The position numbers were made by a program, and so were the translations under genes. 64,000 nucleotides of DNA from NCBI RefSeq assembly GCF_003131205.1, contig NZ_QFFY01000008.1:62001-126000 (forward strand), given 5' to 3'. Shown here one piece after another: positions 28,148 to 36,089 of this stretch. Numbering within the stretch: position 1 is the first letter of the stretch; every line of letters begins with the position of its first letter. The notes under the pieces were generated by a model. It ran no database searches and was not told the origin of the DNA. It worked only from the letters and a program-made list of their open reading frames with translations. Source of the DNA: Occallatibacter savannae (GTDB lineage Bacteria; Acidobacteriota; Terriglobia; Terriglobales; Acidobacteriaceae).

Positions 28148-28798
28148 CTACTGGGCCGGAGGCTTGCTGCCTGCGGGCCTCGGTGCTGAAGGCACCGTGG
28201 AAGGAGCGCCGGCGGCGGGTGCCGGGGGTGCCGGAACGCCCGACTTCGTATTGTAGGCGTCGATCACTTGCTTGGTGATGTTGGTGGAGTCGCTTGCGAA
28301 CAGAACGGGGTTCTGCTGCTGGGCGATGTCGAGCACCAGCGTGTAGCCGTGCTGCTTGGCATAGTCGTTCAGAACGTCGTAGACCTTCTGCGCGAGCGCG
28401 CCGTACAGCTCATTCATTTCGTTCTGGAAGTCGTTTTGTGCGTCTTCCGCGCTGCGCTCGAGCTGCTTCTTTTTGTCGTCGATGGTCTTGGCGCGCGCGG
28501 CACGCTCGGCGTCGCTCAGCTTGTCGCCCTGCGCCTGCAGGTCCTTGGTCAGCTTATCGATCTCATCGCTGAGGGATTTGAGCTGGGTCTGCTTCGGGGT
28601 GTACTTCTTCTGCAGATCGGCGAATGCGCGCTGTCCCTCATTGGTCTGCGCGACGGCCGGCTGGAAAGCGATAATCGCGATTTTTGCAGGACCGGCAGCA
28701 GCCGTTGTAGTGGTGGCAGCGGGAGTGGACGTTTGAGCGGCGGCATGCAGGGCAAGGCCCGAGGCCAGCGTAAGAACGAGTGCAACAGAGTGCTTCAT
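28148..28798 (-). CDS. skp: OmpH/Skp family periplasmic chaperone (copy 1)
   Basis: A 216-residue protein with signal peptide (residues 1 to about 22, ending AAAQT) and a long coiled coil: FADLQKKYTPKQTQLKSLSDEIDKLTKDLQAQ, then DDKKKQLERSAEDAQNDFQNEMNELYGALAQK. It ends in a Pro/Ala-rich tail. Skp chaperones outer-membrane proteins to BamA, which is encoded 3 kb upstream on the same strand. The start is ATG 28798 with AAGGAG about 12 bases upstream, longer than usual spacing; the paralogue at 29870 has the same layout. It is transcribed from a TTGACC/TATAAT promoter at 28974-29002. Confidence 0.87.
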   Translation of the reverse strand: MKHSVALVLTLASGLALHAAAQTSTPAATTTTAAAGPAKIAIIAFQPAVAQTNEGQRAFADLQKKYTPKQTQLKSLSDEIDKLTKDLQAQGDKLSDAERAARAKTIDDKKKQLERSAEDAQNDFQNEMNELYGALAQKVYDVLNDYAKQHGYTLVLDIAQQQNPVLFASDSTNITKQVIDAYNTKSGVPAPPAPAAGAPSTVPSAPRPAGSKPPAQ

Positions 28799-28973
28799 TC
28801 GACTTGAAAGCTCCTTAGAAGTTCCTGGAACGGTCGGCGCATACGGACTGGAGACCACACCGGGACACGCGCGCTCCCCCCTGAAAACCTCACGACGATT
28901 TCTCTCGACGGCTGTTAGACGTAAGCCAGAACGAGAAAAGGAGCGGACGGAGACGTCAGCAGGAACTAGAAGG

Positions 28974-29002
28974 ATTATAGGGGTGAGGATGGAGAGGGTC
29001 AA
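28974..29002 (-). promoter_or_regulatory. sigma-70 promoter of skp copy 1
   Basis: On the minus strand: -35 TTGACC (complement of 28997-29002), 17-bp spacer, -10 TATAAT (complement of 28974-28979). Just downstream lies CTAGTTCCTGCTGACGTCTC, also found, with one change, at the paralogous promoter near 30690. Confidence 0.82.
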
Positions 29003-29008
29003 TAAAGG

Positions 29009-29036
29009 CAGGGAACAGGAATCAGGGAACAGGGAT
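29009..29036. repeat. heptad tandem repeat tract, CAGGGAA/CAGGGAT type, 4 units
   Basis: Four phased 7-bp units starting CAGG immediately upstream of the skp copy 1 -35 box. It is the same class as the tract at 7372-7399. Confidence 0.8.
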
Positions 29037-29091
29037 CAGCATTTCCGGGCGGCCGTTTTCTCGCTCGGTCGGGTCATGTGAGGACGCATAT

Positions 29092-29442
29092 TTACGCATG
29101 GGGAATTGCCAGCAGGACCGCGATGTAACGGCGGACCGTCGCGAGCATTCCAGGCGCAGCTTTGGAGTGGAACTGGGCGCGCCGACCGATCCAGTCGAGA
29201 CTCTTCAGTTGATCCACAAGGATCGCTCCAGCCACGTTGCCGACATCGACGGGAAGGGCGAACGGATAAGGCTTCCTTTTGCTCGTCAAGGGGCAAACAA
29301 CGGCCAGGCCGCTCGCATGGTTGTACCGCTTGTCGGTGACGACCAGGGCTGGACGCCTCTTTGCCTGTTCGCGCCCAATCTGCGGATCGAAATCTAAAAA
29401 GACGATGTCTCCCGCATCCGGCACATAGCCCGCCGTCACCAC
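29092..29442 (-). CDS. MazF/PemK family toxin (endoribonuclease)
   Basis: A 116-residue PemK/MazF-type toxin that cuts mRNA. It has GYVPDAGDIVFLDFDPQIGREQAKRRPALVVTD, the classic DxxGREQ..RPALV start, then ASGLAVVCPLTSKRK and DVGNVAGAILVDQLKSLDW. The start is GTG 29442 or 29439, overlapping the antitoxin gene end, so translation is probably coupled. It lies between the two skp genes, a chromosomal context unusual for a toxin-antitoxin pair. Confidence 0.92.
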   Translation of the reverse strand: MVTAGYVPDAGDIVFLDFDPQIGREQAKRRPALVVTDKRYNHASGLAVVCPLTSKRKPYPFALPVDVGNVAGAILVDQLKSLDWIGRRAQFHSKAAPGMLATVRRYIAVLLAIPHA

Positions 29443-29684
29443 TCAACGGCCTCTTTGCTGGTTTCCGCCCCTGCCGAGATTTCGGAATAGCGATTCTCGG
29501 GCGTGATCTGGGAGACGAGCTGCGCGAGCGTAGGCGTCTTGCCGACTTTTTGCAGGAGAATCGAGTGCTGATCGGCGATCTCCAGTTCCAGAGCGTCTCC
29601 CGCGTTCATATTTGCCTCTTCGGCAATGGTCTTTGGGATCCGAACCGCAAGGCTGTTTCCCCACTTTAGAACCTGTGCGCGCAT
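29436..29684 (-). CDS. MazE/AbrB family antitoxin
   Basis: An 82-residue antitoxin with the SpoVT-AbrB DNA-binding fold: MRAQVLKWGNSLAVRIPKTIAEEANMNAGDALELEI. The C-terminal part (TPENRYSEISAGAETSKEAVEW) is the toxin-neutralising tail. The start is ATG 29684; an upstream ATG 29705 is also in frame. Its stop overlaps the toxin start. AbrB antitoxins usually repress their own operon; an operator should lie just upstream of 29684. Confidence 0.92.
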   Translation of the reverse strand: MRAQVLKWGNSLAVRIPKTIAEEANMNAGDALELEIADQHSILLQKVGKTPTLAQLVSQITPENRYSEISAGAETSKEAVEW

Positions 29685-29821
29685 GCTCTTCTCCTGTAGA
29701 TACATTGTATCATCAAAATTAGGAACCAGCTGAGCAGTGAAAGGTCATCTCGTCAGAATGGTGGACTGGGCTGGGGATAGGAACCTGGATTGCCCGAGCA
29801 ATAGAAACCGCTGGAACGCAA

Positions 29822-29848
29822 AAAAGCCTCGCGCTGGGCGAGGCCTTT
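29822..29848 (-). terminator. Rho-independent terminator of skp copy 2
   Basis: Stem GCCTCGC/GCGAGGC with a 5-nt loop; on the minus strand it is followed by a run of six T. It lies 21 bp after the stop of skp copy 2. Confidence 0.85.
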
Positions 29849-29869
29849 TGCAAGTACGCGGATTTCGGC

Positions 29870-30550
29870 TTAGTGTGCTGCAGGTGCCTTGTGTGTCGTT
29901 GAGGGACGGGGCGTCGTTCCCTGCGGGACCGGGGCCGAGGGAGCAGAGGCTCCGGCCGGACGCTCGGGTGCTGGGATTCCCGACTTCGTGTTGTAGGCGT
30001 CGATCACGGCCTTGGTGATATCGGTGGATTGGCTGGCGTACAGAACCACCGGGACCTGCTGGTTGCCGCCATCAAGAACCAGCGTGTAGCCGTGCTCCTT
30101 GGCGTAAGAATCGACCGTTTCAGCGACTTTGCCGGCGACTGTAGCGAAGGTCTGCTGCATGTCCTGCTGGAAGTCGCCCTGTGCATCCTCTCCGGTGCGC
30201 TTCAGCTCTTTCTGCTTGTCGTCGAGCTGCTTGGCTTTGGTGGCGCGCTGGGCATCGGAAAGGGTTGCGGACTGCGCCTGCAGTTCCTTCTGGAGTGAAG
30301 CGATTTCCGTATTAAGGGTCTGAATCTGCTGGCGCTTGGGATCGAACTTCTTCTGCAGATCGGCATAGCGGCGCTGAAAATCGTTGGTTTGCGCAACCGC
30401 CTGCTGGAAGACGATGACTGCGATCTTGGTCGGTCCGGCGGGCGCAGAAGCGGCGGGTGTGGCGGCGTCGGCTGCTGCAGAGGTCTGTGCGGATGCATTG
30501 AGCGCGAGGCAGGAAGCCAGCGCGGCTATGGTAGCGATGGTGCGTTTCAT
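29870..30550 (-). CDS. skp: OmpH/Skp family periplasmic chaperone (copy 2)
   Basis: A 226-residue paralogue of the 28148-28798 protein: signal peptide ending ASAQT, then KIAVIVFQQAVAQTNDFQRRYADLQKKFDPKRQQIQTLNTEIASLQKELQAQ and the same C-terminal pattern (YTLVLDGGNQQVPVVLYA, IDAYNTKSGIPAPE). The start is ATG 30550 with AAGGAG 12 bases upstream. The promoter, leader and coding structure repeat copy 1, so the pair arose by duplication, now separated by mazEF. It has its own terminator at 29822. Confidence 0.88.
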   Translation of the reverse strand: MKRTIATIAALASCLALNASAQTSAAADAATPAASAPAGPTKIAVIVFQQAVAQTNDFQRRYADLQKKFDPKRQQIQTLNTEIASLQKELQAQSATLSDAQRATKAKQLDDKQKELKRTGEDAQGDFQQDMQQTFATVAGKVAETVDSYAKEHGYTLVLDGGNQQVPVVLYASQSTDITKAVIDAYNTKSGIPAPERPAGASAPSAPVPQGTTPRPSTTHKAPAAH

Positions 30551-30703
30551 CGAGATCAGATACTCCTTGAGATTCCTGTAAGGCTGTCGCAAAGACAGGC
30601 CTGTGCCTCCTGAGCTACCTCTATTCGTCTTTGTTTGGGGGCTCTACGGTATGAGGCAGAGGGCAAAAAGACGCGGCGGAGACGCCAGCAGGAACTAGCA
30701 AAG

Positions 30704-30733
30704 ATTATATGGATGGCACGGGACAGGGGACAA
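30704..30733 (-). promoter_or_regulatory. promoter of skp copy 2
   Basis: On the minus strand: -10 TATAAT (complement of 30704-30709), 18-bp spacer, and a TTGTCC -35-like hexamer (30728-30733). The -35 is supplied by the G-rich heptad tract that starts at 30721. The CTAGTTCCTGCTGGCGTCTC block follows downstream as at copy 1. Confidence 0.62.
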
Positions 30734-30783
30734 GGGGACCAGGGAAGAAGGGGGGACGCGGTGACAAGGGGACAGGGGGGCAA
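30721..30783. repeat. G-rich heptad tandem repeat tract, GGACAGG type
   Basis: About nine 7-bp units around GGACAGG and GACAAGG, partly degenerate in the middle. Plus-strand G-runs of 4-6 are close enough to form a G-quadruplex. The tract overlaps the skp copy 2 -35 region and ends six bases before the methyltransferase stop codon. Confidence 0.7.
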
Positions 30784-30788
30784 CGCCT

Positions 30789-31634
30789 TCACGGATTGAG
30801 GCTCTTGGTCCAGTCCTTAATAGACGGCAGATCCCGGGGGACGCGGGAGCGGGCGAGTTTGAACTGCATCTTCCGGATCCCGCTCAGAGGCTGATCGCTG
30901 GCCACAAAAGGCAGGAGCATTGAGGCAACTTCGTCGAGGGCGCGGTGAAGGTGACGGAACGAGAAGCTGTCCTCGGGCCGAAACTGCGACCACGCGATGG
31001 AATTGACGAAGCCGGCGGCTCCGAAGCGATCGGATCGCAGCATCTCTTCGACGAACACGCGGATGGGTCCCGGGAACTCGTGCAGAGCATCATGCAGGGC
31101 CACAAAGCCGCCGGGGACGACATGCGGCATGAAGCCGTCGAAGTCAGCCTTGGCCCCGGGGTAGCTGTGATCGCCATCGATCCAGAGCATGCGGATGGGG
31201 CGGTTCCAGCTTTTCGCCACATCTCTAGAGAACGCGCGGTGCGCTTCGATGTAGGGCGTTACTCCGGCGGCTTCGATGTTTTTCAGGAACTCGTCGTACG
31301 AGGTGGCCCCGGGATCGGTGCGGTGTTCTGCCAGCTCGGCGTTATTGAAGTTGTGCGGATCGATGGCCACGATGGGGCCGAAACCGTAGTGCTCCGCGAG
31401 CTTGCCCAGCATTACGGCTGATTTGCCCTTGAAGCTGCCGATCTCGACGATCAACCCTTCGCGCGGAGCACAGGCCGCCATCATTCCCAGGAAGCGCGCT
31501 TCGCTCTCCAGCAGGAAGCCGGGCACATCCTTGGCAGCCTTCCACGCCTCATCGAGGGCGGCCTGAAGTCCGGGTGGCACAAGAACCGGGATCACCTGTC
31601 GTTCACCTTCTCGTGTGGGGCTGATTCGCCGCAC
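30789..31634 (-). CDS. class I SAM-dependent methyltransferase
   Basis: A 281-residue protein of the Methyltransf_24 type. Motif I is LIVEIGSFKGKSAVMLGKLAEHYG, followed by AIDPHNF and IRMLWIDGDHSYPGAKADFDGFMPHVVPGGFVALHD, characteristic of this group. The start is taken as GTG 31634; no strong ribosome-binding site is visible. It lies between bamA and skp copy 2 on the same strand. The acceptor is unknown. Glycan or lipid modification near an envelope cluster is possible but is inference. Confidence 0.82.
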   Translation of the reverse strand: MRRISPTREGERQVIPVLVPPGLQAALDEAWKAAKDVPGFLLESEARFLGMMAACAPREGLIVEIGSFKGKSAVMLGKLAEHYGFGPIVAIDPHNFNNAELAEHRTDPGATSYDEFLKNIEAAGVTPYIEAHRAFSRDVAKSWNRPIRMLWIDGDHSYPGAKADFDGFMPHVVPGGFVALHDALHEFPGPIRVFVEEMLRSDRFGAAGFVNSIAWSQFRPEDSFSFRHLHRALDEVASMLLPFVASDQPLSGIRKMQFKLARSRVPRDLPSIKDWTKSLNP

Positions 31635-31692
31635 CCATCAATGTACATGCTCCAGGTGCCCGGTCCGCCGGCAAGTCGATGGCGGAAACAGG

Positions 31693-31716
31693 AAAGGCTG
31701 CCCGTGGGCAGCCTTT
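31693..31716 (-). terminator. terminator of bamA
   Basis: A perfect 10-bp stem AAAGGCTGCC/GGCAGCCTTT with a 4-nt loop, 24 bp after the bamA stop. On the minus strand it is followed by CCTGTTTCC. Confidence 0.65.
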
Positions 31717-31739
31717 CGGTGCAGTTCATGATTCGCTTT

Positions 31740-34715
31740 CTAGAACGTGCTTGAGACGCTCAGGCGGAAGGTCTTTCTCGGTTCGCGGAAGAGGTTCTGC
31801 GCGCCGAAGCCCTGGATCGCCTGCTGCCAGGTGTAGTCGCCCGCGCCGCCCGGCGGGAAAAGGTCGCGGGTGATCAGCTCTGCGGAGCAGCTCTGCACCT
31901 TCGATCCCAGCCTGACGTCGTTGCAGTAGGGGCGTTCGTACAGGCGAAGCGGGTTGTAGGCGTAGTAGATGCGGATAGGGGCATTCAGGATCGGCATGAT
32001 GATCGAGAACTCGCCACCCACCGACATGCGCGGAACGGTGTTGGTGCCGGCGATCGGCCGGATGTTGCGCTGGAAGCCGACCTCCGATCCCGGGATGCCG
32101 CCCTGGCAGGAGCCGTTGTTGAAGACCGGGCAGCCGTAGAGCGGGGCGGTGATCGATGCGAATCCTTCGGGGCTCTGCTTGAGCTGGCCGCGGTTGGTCA
32201 CAACGTCCATACCGAAGTCGTCGAAGACCGAGAACATGGCCGAGCCGACGATCGGGATGCGGTACTCGAGGTTCGAAGTGAACGTGGTGTCGCCGCCGAT
32301 GGAGGCAACGCCGTATACGGGAATCGGCACCTGGATGCACTGCTGCAGCTGCGGATTGTTCGGATCGCGCGGTACGCAGGAGCCGTCGGGGTTCGAAAGC
32401 TGCACGGTCTGCCGCGTCGGCACGTAGCCGTAGGGAGTCGCGCTGCGCACGTCGAAGCCGCGCAGCTCGTTTTCGCCGCCGGCGTAGAAGCGCTGCTGCG
32501 GAGGAGCCACGGCGCCGCCGAAGCCCTGGATGTAACCAAGCTGCATGCGCGTCGCAAGGATGTTGCGACCATTCGCCGAGGGCAGCAGGCCGTGCATCGA
32601 GCGGTAGCTCTTGTACGCCACAAAGGGCGAGAAGTAGCGAACGTTGCCCCACAGTCCGGCGAGCTGGAAGGCGGCCGTGTACTCATGACCGCTGCGTGGC
32701 CGAACCGGGTTGTTGACCGTGTTGAGGCTGTACGAGAGCGAAAGCTGGCTGGTGATAATGCCGTTGAGCGCGTTCGCTCCCTGGATGCCGCCGCGGAAGC
32801 TGATCGTCTGGAAGAAGGTCTGCGAGGCGGTGCTGAAGGCAGTGATGTTCGCCTTCGTCCAGTTATAGGTTGCGCCGATGCGCTGGAACGAGTGCCGCCG
32901 CAGCGGGTAGCTTAGCGAGAAGTTGAACCCGGTGGAAGCCTGGTTATAGTTCTGCACCAGGGACTGTTGCGCCGCGCTCAGGTTTGCAGCGATGCCGCTG
33001 TTCGTCTCGTAGTTCTTCGCTGCGTTGAAGTCGGACTTGTTATTGAAGATCTGGAATCCGATGTTGAGCGGCCGATTGCGGAAGTAGGGCTCGGTGAAGC
33101 CGAACAGGAACTGCCGGCTGACGTTGCCGAGGTTGCCCTGCACGCTGAGCGTCTCGCCCAGACCGAGGAAGTTGTTGGTCTGGTAGTTCACGCCGAGGAA
33201 GGCGCCCGATAGGCCGCTGACGCCGCCGTTGAGGCCGATGGAGTTCTTGCCCTTCTCCTTCAGCTTGAGCAGCAGGTCGACGGTGCCGGCTTCCGTATTC
33301 TGGTGCGCCTCAGAGTCCTGATCCACCTTCAGCGGTTCGAAGTACTCGAGCTGATTCAGGCGCTGAAGACTGTACTCCCAGAGCTGCGAATTGTAGACCG
33401 CGCCTTCGTCGAGGAGGAGTTCGCGGCGGATAACGCGATCGCGCGTGATGGTGTTGCCCTGGAACTCGATCCGCGAAACGTAGAACTGCTTGCCCTCGTC
33501 GATGTCGATCTGGAAAGAGACCGTGTGCTTCTGGTCGTCGTAGACGGGCTTGGGCACGGCGCCAAAGTTGATGTAGCCCAGGCCGCCATACGCCTTCTTC
33601 AGGTTGTCGAGGCCCTTGCCGATCAGGGTGGAGTTGAACCAGTCCCCATCCTTGATATTGAACTGTGCGCGCAGGGCCTTGGTGTTGTTCAGGTGCGTAT
33701 TGCCCGTGAAGGTGATGGAGCCGAGCCGGTAGCGCTCGCCCTCTTCCACCGGCATCAGAATATCGATGCGTTTGCCGTGATTGGGCCGGAAGGTAAACCA
33801 GTTGAGGCCGCCCTGATCGCGGATCTGCGTGCGCGGCGTCTCCACTGCGGCGTTCGCGTAGCCCTTGTCGCGATACGCAAATCGCACGCGCTCGGTATCG
33901 ATGTCCAGCTTCGAAGCGTCGAAGGTGCGGGCGAACAGGTTCTCGAGAATGAGCGAGTGCGGGATGCCGATCGGCCGCAGCTCCTTCATCGAGTTGCGCA
34001 GATACCGGTTGCTGAGGTGCTGGTTGCCGACGAACTTGATCTGGCCAACCTTGACGACCGGACCTTCCTTGATGCTGAAGTTCACCTGCACCGAGGCGGG
34101 CGGAATGGTCTTCACGTCCGTCTTGATGGTCGCGAACTGGTGGCCGTGCTCTGCGAGCAGTTCCCTCAGCACCGTCTCAGCGCGCTTGATCTTGGTGGGG
34201 TCGTACTGGCCCTCGACCGACAGGCCGACCTTTTCCTTCTTGAAGCGGTCGAGAATGTCGGAGTTCGAAACCGAGCTGTTGCCCTTGTAGTTGATTTCGC
34301 GGATGGTGGGGCGCTCGCGGACGAAGACGTCCAGGATGATGCCCTTTTCGGTATCTTCCCGCTCGATGCGCAGGTCTTCGAAGTAGCCGGTATTCCAGAG
34401 CGAGTTGAAGTCGCGCTCGATGGAGATGGGGTCGTAGCCCTCGCCCTCGTGCGAGAACATGCGGGCCTTGATGGTCTCCTTGGGAATGCGGCGGTTGCCG
34501 ATGACGCGGATGGACTGGATGGTCTGGCTGTTTTGCGCGATTGCGACGACACCGGAGAGGACAAGAAAAAGGATGGCGCTGAAACGGAAAATGAGGCGCG
34601 AAATCCCCGATTTGCGAGAAATGGAGTCGTGCGAGTTCTTCACCGGGCTGGAGTCCTGCGGCGAGCACAAGTTCTGGTGCGGTCCAAGGTAAGGCTTCAC
34701 GGGAAGAATATGCAC
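31740..34715 (-). CDS. bamA: outer membrane protein assembly factor BamA
   Basis: The central protein inserting beta-barrel proteins in the outer membrane. Up to 991 residues: a signal sequence (ISRLIFRFSAILFLVLSGVVAIAQ), five POTRA-type domains (first IQSIRVIGNRRIPKETIKARM; later VGQIKFVGNQHLSNRYLRNSM and YVSRIEFQGNTITRDRVIRREL), then the Omp85 barrel with RFYAGGENELRGFDV and the C-terminal LSVSSTF ending in Phe. The frame begins at GTG 34715; GTG 34643 gives a more normal signal peptide. Barrel length and five POTRAs fit the family. Skp genes follow on the same strand. Confidence 0.95.
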   Translation of the reverse strand: MHILPVKPYLGPHQNLCSPQDSSPVKNSHDSISRKSGISRLIFRFSAILFLVLSGVVAIAQNSQTIQSIRVIGNRRIPKETIKARMFSHEGEGYDPISIERDFNSLWNTGYFEDLRIEREDTEKGIILDVFVRERPTIREINYKGNSSVSNSDILDRFKKEKVGLSVEGQYDPTKIKRAETVLRELLAEHGHQFATIKTDVKTIPPASVQVNFSIKEGPVVKVGQIKFVGNQHLSNRYLRNSMKELRPIGIPHSLILENLFARTFDASKLDIDTERVRFAYRDKGYANAAVETPRTQIRDQGGLNWFTFRPNHGKRIDILMPVEEGERYRLGSITFTGNTHLNNTKALRAQFNIKDGDWFNSTLIGKGLDNLKKAYGGLGYINFGAVPKPVYDDQKHTVSFQIDIDEGKQFYVSRIEFQGNTITRDRVIRRELLLDEGAVYNSQLWEYSLQRLNQLEYFEPLKVDQDSEAHQNTEAGTVDLLLKLKEKGKNSIGLNGGVSGLSGAFLGVNYQTNNFLGLGETLSVQGNLGNVSRQFLFGFTEPYFRNRPLNIGFQIFNNKSDFNAAKNYETNSGIAANLSAAQQSLVQNYNQASTGFNFSLSYPLRRHSFQRIGATYNWTKANITAFSTASQTFFQTISFRGGIQGANALNGIITSQLSLSYSLNTVNNPVRPRSGHEYTAAFQLAGLWGNVRYFSPFVAYKSYRSMHGLLPSANGRNILATRMQLGYIQGFGGAVAPPQQRFYAGGENELRGFDVRSATPYGYVPTRQTVQLSNPDGSCVPRDPNNPQLQQCIQVPIPVYGVASIGGDTTFTSNLEYRIPIVGSAMFSVFDDFGMDVVTNRGQLKQSPEGFASITAPLYGCPVFNNGSCQGGIPGSEVGFQRNIRPIAGTNTVPRMSVGGEFSIIMPILNAPIRIYYAYNPLRLYERPYCNDVRLGSKVQSCSAELITRDLFPPGGAGDYTWQQAIQGFGAQNLFREPRKTFRLSVSSTF

Positions 34716-35132
34716 ACCCTCACTGCTTAAGTTCTGTTACAGCCTCTAGGAAAGATTGATTTTACCATCTTGACGACGGTCTCTTCAGAGCCCGCGCGCC
34801 CTCACCGAAACAGCAGATGAAGGGCCCGGTCCGAAGGGCCAAAGCCTTCCCCACAACTTGCGTTTGCGCCTGCGCGCAACTCAGGACACCGGGCACTCTG
34901 CGACCGAAAATGACGGGGAGGATTCGAGACTCCTCCAGCAGCAAAACTCGCCGACAAAATGCCGCTCCATTGGGTCCTCAATCAGTCTACCGGACTGAAA
35001 TGGGTCGGCGAGTTCGCCCCCTTTTGAACGACGGGACGCGAATGCTGATGACCTGAAATGCGTGAAAGCACCCTGCTTAGACGCAGCACAGGGCAACATG
35101 ACATCCTCAGAGTCAGATCCGTTGAGGAGAAA
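34716..35132. other. 417-bp divergent intergenic region of bamA and gpx
   Basis: No gene is supported. For bamA a possible extended -10 TGGTAAAAT on the minus strand (complement around 34759-34767) is the best promoter candidate. An open frame upstream of gpx from 35058 gives 25 extra residues without family similarity, so it is treated as leader. Confidence 0.4.
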
Positions 35133-35648
35133 ATGGTGGAAACCGCAAATTCGGTTTTCGATTTCGAAGCCGAGACCCTCGAAGGGCAGCCAAAAAACCT
35201 CGCCGACTATCGCGGAAGCGTGCTGCTCATCGTCAATACCGCCAGCCAGTGCGGGTTCACCCCGCAGTACGCGGGCCTGGAAAAACTCTACCGCTCGTAT
35301 AAGGACCGCGGCCTGGTCGTGCTCGGCTTTCCCTGCAACCAGTTCGGCGCGCAGGAGCCCGGCAACGCAGCCGCCATCGGCGCCTTCTGCGAGAAGAACT
35401 ACGGCGTCAGCTTCCCGATGTTCGCGAAGATCGACGTGAACGGGGACAATGCCCATCCTCTGTATCGGTATTTGAAAAAGGAGAAGAAGGGGCTGCTCGG
35501 GCCTCTCGGTGGCGGCGCCATCAAGTGGAATTTCACCAAGTTCCTCGCCGGCCGCGACGGACGCGTGGTCGCCCGTTATGCCCCGAGCACAAAGCCCGAG
35601 AGCCTGACCAGCGACATCGAAAAGCTTCTCCGCGAAAGTCAGGGATGA
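35133..35648 (+). CDS. glutathione peroxidase-family thiol peroxidase
   Basis: A 171-residue peroxide-reducing enzyme. The tetrad is visible: catalytic Cys in NTASQCGFTPQY, Gln in GFPCNQFGAQEP, and Trp-Asn in KWNFTKFL. A Cys replaces selenocysteine, as usual in bacteria; such enzymes generally use thioredoxin. The start at ATG 35133 has GAGGAG three bases upstream. The stop is four bases before the doxX gene, and chrA follows: one operon of redox and membrane genes. Confidence 0.93.
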   Translation: MVETANSVFDFEAETLEGQPKNLADYRGSVLLIVNTASQCGFTPQYAGLEKLYRSYKDRGLVVLGFPCNQFGAQEPGNAAAIGAFCEKNYGVSFPMFAKIDVNGDNAHPLYRYLKKEKKGLLGPLGGGAIKWNFTKFLAGRDGRVVARYAPSTKPESLTSDIEKLLRESQG

Positions 35649-35651
35649 CCG

Positions 35652-36083
35652 ATGCGCAAGAGCCTGCCCATGATCCTGATTCGCGTCATTGTGGGCGTGG
35701 TGTTTATCACCGAAGGGATTCTCAAGTTCGCCCGCCCCGCTGAACTGGGCGCCGGGCGCTTCGCGCACATCGGCCTGCCGTGGCCTCACCTGCTGGCTCC
35801 GCTGGTGGGCTCGGTCGAGATCGCCGCGGGCGCAGCGCTCATTCTCGGCTTCTTTGCCGGAGACGCCGCGCTGCTGCTGCTCGTCGTGATCCTCACCGCG
35901 ATCGCGACCACCAAGATACCCATCCTGCTCGGGCATCATTTAGGGCCGTTCGGTGCGCCGAAGCTCGACCAGTACGGGGTGCTCAGCTTCATCCACGAAG
36001 CGCGCACGGACCTCGCCATGCTGTTCGGATTGATCGCAATTCTCCTCGACAGCGGCATGCGCTTCAGTCTGCGTGGCCGGTGA
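35652..36083 (+). CDS. DoxX family membrane protein
   Basis: A 143-residue inner-membrane protein with four hydrophobic segments (ILIRVIVGVVFITEGILKF, LAPLVGSVEIAAGAALILGFF, ALLLLVVILTAIATT, TDLAMLFGLIAILL). The motif VVFITEGILKFARP is typical of DoxX. It starts at ATG 35652, three bases after the gpx stop, and ends six bases before chrA. DoxX proteins often work with oxidative-stress or thiosulfate/quinone systems; pairing with gpx supports an oxidative-stress role, by inference. Confidence 0.88.
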   Translation: MRKSLPMILIRVIVGVVFITEGILKFARPAELGAGRFAHIGLPWPHLLAPLVGSVEIAAGAALILGFFAGDAALLLLVVILTAIATTKIPILLGHHLGPFGAPKLDQYGVLSFIHEARTDLAMLFGLIAILLDSGMRFSLRGR

Positions 36084-36089
36084 CGCTGC

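Noticed and set aside
29036..29446. A 136-codon minus-strand frame overlapping the MazF gene.
   Set aside because: It is out of frame with the recognisable MazF sequence and has Arg/Ser/Cys-rich noise composition.
33303..34730. A 475-codon plus-strand frame opposite bamA.
   Set aside because: It is the antisense of a well-supported Omp85 gene and shows the Val/Glu/Leu/Ala-rich composition of such shadow frames.
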